Under the pieces are notes generated by a model, which did no database searches, was not told the DNA's origin, and saw only the letters and a program-made list of their open reading frames with translations. A DNA stretch of 64,000 bases from JBJHAX01 sp050480705 (GTDB lineage Bacteria > Actinomycetota > Nitriliruptoria > Nitriliruptorales > Nitriliruptoraceae): the NCBI GenBank assembly GCA_050480705.1, contig JBJHAX010000007.1, positions 1 through 64,000 of the forward strand, written 5' to 3'. Position 1 is the first letter of the stretch, and each line of letters opens with the position of its first letter. Positions 61,001 through 64,000 of this stretch are shown piece by piece. Both the position numbers and the translations under genes were made by a program.

Positions 61001-61542
61001 AGGTCGAGCAGGTCATTGAGCGCATCGAGAAGCGCCTGCTCGTTCACCTCGTTGTCGTCTTCGTCATAGGCAGCCTTGGCCTGCGCGACCGCCTTGATCA
61101 GCGCGAAGCGCTCTTCGAGTTCGGCGACCTCGCCAGCGATGTAGTCGCGTGTGCCCATCGGGGCGCACCCGTCGACGTCGCCGTTGAAGATGTCCTGCCC
61201 GAGCGTGTTGCCGTCCCAGTTGACGTGGCGACGGGTGCCCGGGCCAAGTGGCTGGTGGCTGAAGATGTCACCCCACTTGGTCCGTGTCGCCCGGTACCAG
61301 TGGGCGTTGTCGGGGTCGAACACCTCGCCGGTGTGGCCTTGGTGGCCGTTGAGCGCGCCTCGCGGCACCTCGATGCGCCGGTAGGGGTTGGTGATCGAAT
61401 TGGTGCGGTGGCAGATCTCGTAGCGCTGGGCACGGTTGTTCGCCTCAGCGGCGCTGCTCGACAGCACGATGGTCACGGGCGCCACGACAGCGACGACGAG
61501 CACCGCCACGAACAGCCGGATCCGGCTCGACCGACAGATCAT
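58069..61542 (-). CDS. large secreted/surface protein with Ig-like repeats and C-terminal membrane segments
   Basis: A 1157-residue protein with an N-terminal signal peptide (about 1-34). Regions in order: a domain with YEICHRTNSITNPY and a Cys later (42-130), as in other actinobacterial surface proteins; an acidic Asp-rich helical region (150-310) with loops of calcium-binding look; a fibronectin-like stretch (to about 430); an Ig/cadherin-like domain near TYGPVIFEATGGDGSALTW (436-520); two similar Ig-type repeats, each with CSLDGTTVT/CTVSGTTVS and GTC motifs (525-680); a Gly/Ser/Pro-rich linker (690-830); a conserved-looking region (830-1040); and about three hydrophobic segments near the end (1050-1140). 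Probably cell-wall-facing and membrane-anchored. Function unknown. ATG 61540-61542 follows AGGAG. Confidence 0.7.
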   Translation of the reverse strand: MICRSSRIRLFVAVLVVAVVAPVTIVLSSSAAEANNRAQRYEICHRTNSITNPYRRIEVPRGALNGHQGHTGEVFDPDNAHWYRATRTKWGDIFSHQPLGPGTRRHVNWDGNTLGQDIFNGDVDGCAPMGTRDYIAGEVAELEERFALIKAVAQAKAAYDEDDNEVNEQALLDALNDLLDLDGEDVFDTVAEFDAALAAFDDDSGASLDDLTGADGAMDTYLDDFGTDGEFDVSKALREVMHDLDDQEAAEDEALFAMLADEGINDWQDWFDAWEQDWSGDGDLLTALGDDLEDAEPTATTGAPSDIGSDTVTLHGQLDLGGQTLSESDLDKLVFAFEYVTQDDGFDAHDKLTEISNDTGGETWSIDAVGGVFQVSTPVDGLEADTGYLVRFVAVLGHITLTSDGDDYHPEIRGGAETFTTLAADAIVFVAPMLDDGVVDQTYGPVIFEATGGDGSALTWSVKDGDELPDGMTLDASNGEFAGSPTVAGEFSFTVEVTDGTTVVAREITILVRQPRTLALTTDPGELVLGSDPAATSQVAATPSPALTGGETVDVSLSAGSDHCSLDGTTVTALSAGTCLVTATVAASGAPHFYLEATDSIGIDVVKATQTITFATISDRRRTSGAFTVNPTASSGLDVILTSTSTDVCTVSGTTVSPLSTGTCQLVASQTGNDHFQAADEVTRQFRFTASGSGGSGGSSGSGGSSSQETSDGEPSGQLLAPLSTTRTPAPSQAPAGVQQAGTAGGGGDDTSGEQGPSGSSPIIRPRPAPSTSGSAPLAGSAPDDTQAPVARHTVDVGVGPISASASNGGAAGGHDSALRTLRALGRERLAGFAPGSGVRVEVVGARTTGQFIISSSDTIDPYALALALNESSDRNRTDFAWLQRARVHEGEVADAGVELHADDERRREVFADSGLDVPGTFHQFDQAASRRWLELSAAVRGYMPGSVVHLAVTSTPLVLGEAIVDEHGNATVTGLLPVDAVEPGGHRVRVVGYRALDGMHVDDDGEIVLTPATLNEIRRFDGGSQATVTIFGHNSTGGEHVAMRIVPLDRSVPWWTLLFLAGAILVGLIRAAVPAEQRRRRMPMVVLGVVAALPGLVLGWFAIAYELMAWAAGLGMLAVATAWLPTRRREERGEEPFEPDDGGEPFAARVEPILTR

Positions 61543-61735
61543 CGGACACCTCTCCTGATGCGGACCGTGGCCGCTTCCGCGGTCCCGGCACGGCGGACCG
61601 CACCGACGTGTGCGATCTCGACTGCATGCTCATCGAGCGTCGACAACGCGACCTTGAGGCAGTTGTGCGAATCTTGTCGAAACCGTGCGGTGGGGTTGTG
61701 TGACGTCCCGGCGTGACACGTCAACGCGGCTTGAC

Positions 61736-64000
61736 TCAGCGGAAATCGCGTGCACGTGCGGGAGCACGCAGCACCAGGGGTTCGAGGCGTTGCGCGACGA
61801 TGCTGATCGCCTCCCCGGAGCGCTCCACCCGTCCGGTGACGATCAGGGCGGCTGCGCCGGTCGCCACCTGCCGCTGTGCGCGCCACAGCCCGGGCGAGCA
61901 GATCACGTTGGTCATCCCGGTTTCGTCTTCGAGGTTGACGAACACGGTGCCGCCGGCGGTTGCCGGTTGCTGGCGGTGCGTGACCACCCCGGCAACACGT
62001 ACCCGCCGGCCGTGTTCGATCTCGGCGAGGCCCGCGGCACTGACCACGTCACGAGCATCCAGCTCGCCACGCACGTACTCGACGGGGAAACGGTCGGGTG
62101 AGATCCCGGTCGCCTGCAGGTCGGCGACGGTGCGCTCCTCGTCGCTCATCGGCGGCAGTGCGGGCGGCCGGGTGCCGGTGGCGGTGCCGGGCAGCCGGTC
62201 GGCGGTCTGCCAGGCCACCGCGCCTGCCGTCCACAATGACCCGCGCCGATCGTCGTCGTCGGACATCGAGCACAGCGCACCGGCGGTCGCCAGCGACTCC
62301 AACGCGCGACGTGGCACCCCCACACGCCGCACGAGTTCTTCGATCGAACTGTAGGGCGCGTGCGCAGCGATGCGTTCGGCGAGATCCTCACCGACATCGC
62401 GCACCCCGGCGAGCCCCAGGCGCACAGCGGTGTTACCGGTCGACGACGGATCGTGCTCGAGTGTCGCGCTCGCCGCGCCGCGGTTGACGTCGGCACGGTG
62501 GACGACGACGCCGTGCCGGCGGGCGTCGGCGACGAGCGTCTGCGGGGCGTAGAACCCCATCGGCTGGTTGTTGAGCAGGCCCGCGAGGAACGCCGCCGGG
62601 TAGTGCAGCTTCATCCATGCGCTCGCGTACACCAGGTAGGCGAAGCTGACCGAGTGCGATTCGGGGAAGCCGAAGTCAGCGAAGGCGGCGATCTGGCCGT
62701 AGATCATCTCGGCGGTCCCGCCGGTGATGCCGCGTTCGGCCATCCCGTCGAACAGCCGCCGACGCAGCCGCTCCATGCGCTCGCTGGAACGTTTCGCGCC
62801 CATGGCCTGGCGCAGCTGGTCGGCCTCCGCGGCGCTCAACCCGGCGGCGTCCACCGCCATCTGCATCAGCTGTTCCTGGAACAGTGGCACCCCGAGCGTG
62901 CGTTCCAGCGCGGGACGCAGCGACGGATGCAGGTAGGTGACCGGCTCCTCACCGTTGCGGCGACGGATGTAGGGGTGGACCGAGCCGCCCTGGATCGGGC
63001 CGGGTCGGATGATCGCGACCTCGATCACCAGGTCGTAGAAGGTGCGTGGACGCAGACGCGGCAGGGTCGCCAGCTGGGCGCGTGACTCGACCTGGAAGAC
63101 CCCGACGGCATCCGCACGACACAGCATGTCGTAGACCTCGTCCTGCTGGGGCAGCGCCGCCAGATCGACGTCGATCCCGTGGTGTACGGCGACAAGATCG
63201 ATCATGTCGTGCAACGCGGCGAGCATGCCAAGGCCCAGCAGGTCGAACTTGACCAGGCCGACCTCGGCGCAGTCGTCCTTGTCCCACTGCAGCACGGTGC
63301 GGCCGGGCATGCGTGCACGCTCGACCGGACAGACCTCGATGATCGGCCGGTCGCACAGCACCATGCCGCCCGAATGGATACCCAGGTGACGGGGGGCGTC
63401 GACGAAACGTTCGGCGAGCGCCACGACGTCGTCGGGGATCCCCTCCAGCGCCGCAGGATCGTCCGACACCCCCCGCCAGGCCGACAACTGGCGGGACCAC
63501 ACGTCGATGCGGTCGCGATCGTGACCCAGCGCACGCGCAGCATCGCGCAGCGCGGAGCGGGACCGGTAGGTGATGACGTTGGCGACCTGGGCGGCATGGT
63601 GGCGGCCGTAGCGTTCGTAGACGTACTGGATCACCTCTTCACGGCGCGACGACTCGATGTCGACATCGATGTCGGGAGGACCGTCACGTTCCGGCGACAG
63701 GAAGCGTTCGAACAGCAGGCCGAGCCGCACCGCATCCGCCTTGGTGATACCGAGCACGTAGCACACGGCCGAGTTCGCGGCTGAGCCGCGCCCCTGGCAC
63801 AGGATGTCGTTGGCGCGACAGAACTCGACGATGTCGTGGACGATCAGGAAATAGCCCGGGTAGTGCAGCGTTTCGATGACGGCGAGTTCGTGCTCTATCT
63901 GACGCCACGCCCCCGGGGTGGTCTCTGCGTCACGTGTTCCGTAGCGCGCCACCGCATGACGTTCGACGAGGTCGCGCAGCCAGCTCATCGGGGTGTGGCC
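61736..64000 (-). CDS. dnaE2: error-prone DNA polymerase DnaE2, C-terminal part (cut by window edge)
   Basis: DnaE2 (ImuC) is the translesion replicative-type polymerase used in SOS mutagenesis with ImuA/ImuB. The visible 754 residues lack the N-terminal PHP domain, which lies past the right edge. They begin within GHTPMSWLRDLVERHA and include GYFLIVHDIVEFCR, QGRGSAANSAVCY, the catalytic PDIDVDIE aspartates, YIRRRNGEEPVTY, FPESHSVSFAYLVYASAWMK and a C-terminal OB-fold. The stop is at 61736-61738. ImuB was not in the window. Housekeeping DnaE1 is less likely because of the short C-terminus and the sequence of the catalytic region. Confidence 0.9.
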   Translation of the reverse strand, partial: GHTPMSWLRDLVERHAVARYGTRDAETTPGAWRQIEHELAVIETLHYPGYFLIVHDIVEFCRANDILCQGRGSAANSAVCYVLGITKADAVRLGLLFERFLSPERDGPPDIDVDIESSRREEVIQYVYERYGRHHAAQVANVITYRSRSALRDAARALGHDRDRIDVWSRQLSAWRGVSDDPAALEGIPDDVVALAERFVDAPRHLGIHSGGMVLCDRPIIEVCPVERARMPGRTVLQWDKDDCAEVGLVKFDLLGLGMLAALHDMIDLVAVHHGIDVDLAALPQQDEVYDMLCRADAVGVFQVESRAQLATLPRLRPRTFYDLVIEVAIIRPGPIQGGSVHPYIRRRNGEEPVTYLHPSLRPALERTLGVPLFQEQLMQMAVDAAGLSAAEADQLRQAMGAKRSSERMERLRRRLFDGMAERGITGGTAEMIYGQIAAFADFGFPESHSVSFAYLVYASAWMKLHYPAAFLAGLLNNQPMGFYAPQTLVADARRHGVVVHRADVNRGAASATLEHDPSSTGNTAVRLGLAGVRDVGEDLAERIAAHAPYSSIEELVRRVGVPRRALESLATAGALCSMSDDDDRRGSLWTAGAVAWQTADRLPGTATGTRPPALPPMSDEERTVADLQATGISPDRFPVEYVRGELDARDVVSAAGLAEIEHGRRVRVAGVVTHRQQPATAGGTVFVNLEDETGMTNVICSPGLWRAQRQVATGAAALIVTGRVERSGEAISIVAQRLEPLVLRAPARARDFR

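Noticed and set aside
61543..61735. TGACGT/ACGTCA inverted repeat and a possible SOS box between dnaE2 and the surface protein
   Set aside because: The repeat lies downstream of dnaE2, not before its start, and no GAAC-N4-GTTC type LexA site could be found.
1..64000. Search for tRNA, rRNA, CRISPR repeats, insertion sequences, integrases and toxin-antitoxin pairs
   Set aside because: None seen by eye; spacers are short and no cloverleaf, spacer array or transposase-like frame was found.

Overview
The window is a contiguous, gene-dense stretch of a high-G+C actinobacterial chromosome. About 55 protein-coding genes are packed with short spacers, many joined by ATGA or GTGA stop/start overlaps, and GTG or TTG starts are common. 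I see no rRNA, tRNA, CRISPR array, insertion sequence, phage gene or integrase. Gene order in the second half matches, from memory, the Mycobacterium tuberculosis interval from pknL (Rv2176) to glnA1 (Rv2220): PASTA kinase, DAHP synthase, PlsC-type acyltransferase, PimB-type mannosyltransferase, DEDD exonuclease/UvrC-N fusion, trpD, IscA-type carrier, glycerate kinase, E2 acyltransferase, lipB, lipA, glnA. The first part has the usual actinobacterial infC-rpmI-rplT-(rRNA methylase)-pheST-argCJBDFRG order. A deep-branching actinobacterium such as a member of the Nitriliruptoria would fit, but that is inference.

Layout. 1-6921: arginine operon argC-J-B-D-F-R-G on the minus strand (argG runs off the left edge), with ARG-box-like repeats at 6940-6973. 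7004-13520: minus-strand translation block pheT, pheS, TrmH-type methylase, L20, L35, IF3 and a DUF1844 protein; IF3 probably starts at an AUC codon. 13692-14925: hisE and hisG. 14999-21304: cell-envelope group (betaine-binding-like lipoprotein, thioredoxin-like lipoprotein, coiled-coil lipoprotein, PASTA Ser/Thr kinase, zinc-ribbon membrane protein with a discoidin-like domain). 21464-22714: DAHP synthase behind a short aromatic-rich leader ORF and a terminator hairpin. 22700-26770: threonine aldolase, phosphofructokinase, MsrB, acyltransferase, small membrane protein. 26786-33535: S9 peptidase, ROK sugar kinase, zinc-ribbon membrane protein and two degenerate endonuclease/exonuclease/phosphatase (EEP) proteins. 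33580-41172: mannosyltransferase, NYN nuclease, zinc ribbon, MutM, exonuclease/GIY-YIG fusion, CsaA-like protein, trpD, receiver protein. 41301-44531: sulfur-handling group (cysteine desulfurase, UspA-like protein, TusA-like protein, IscA-like carrier). 44654-50589: glycerate kinase, nadA, E2, lipB, lipA. 50636-58021: alpha/beta hydrolase, MscS channel, glnA, glycosyltransferase plus glucosidase. 58069-64000: a large surface protein and the C-terminal part of DnaE2.

How the parts work together. Most genes are housekeeping: arginine, histidine, aromatic, NAD, lipoate and glutamine synthesis, with control signals that can be read from the DNA (ARG boxes, an aromatic attenuator, an 11-bp-spaced array at glnA, an inverted repeat at the nadA start site). 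The E2-lipB-lipA run places the lipoyl-carrying enzyme beside the two enzymes that make its cofactor. The desulfurase-Usp-TusA-IscA group suggests a local sulfur-transfer module. The least explained parts are the aroF leader, the structured operator at 16034-16075, the paired degenerate EEP proteins, the E2 with two peripheral-subunit-binding domains, and the 1157-residue surface protein.
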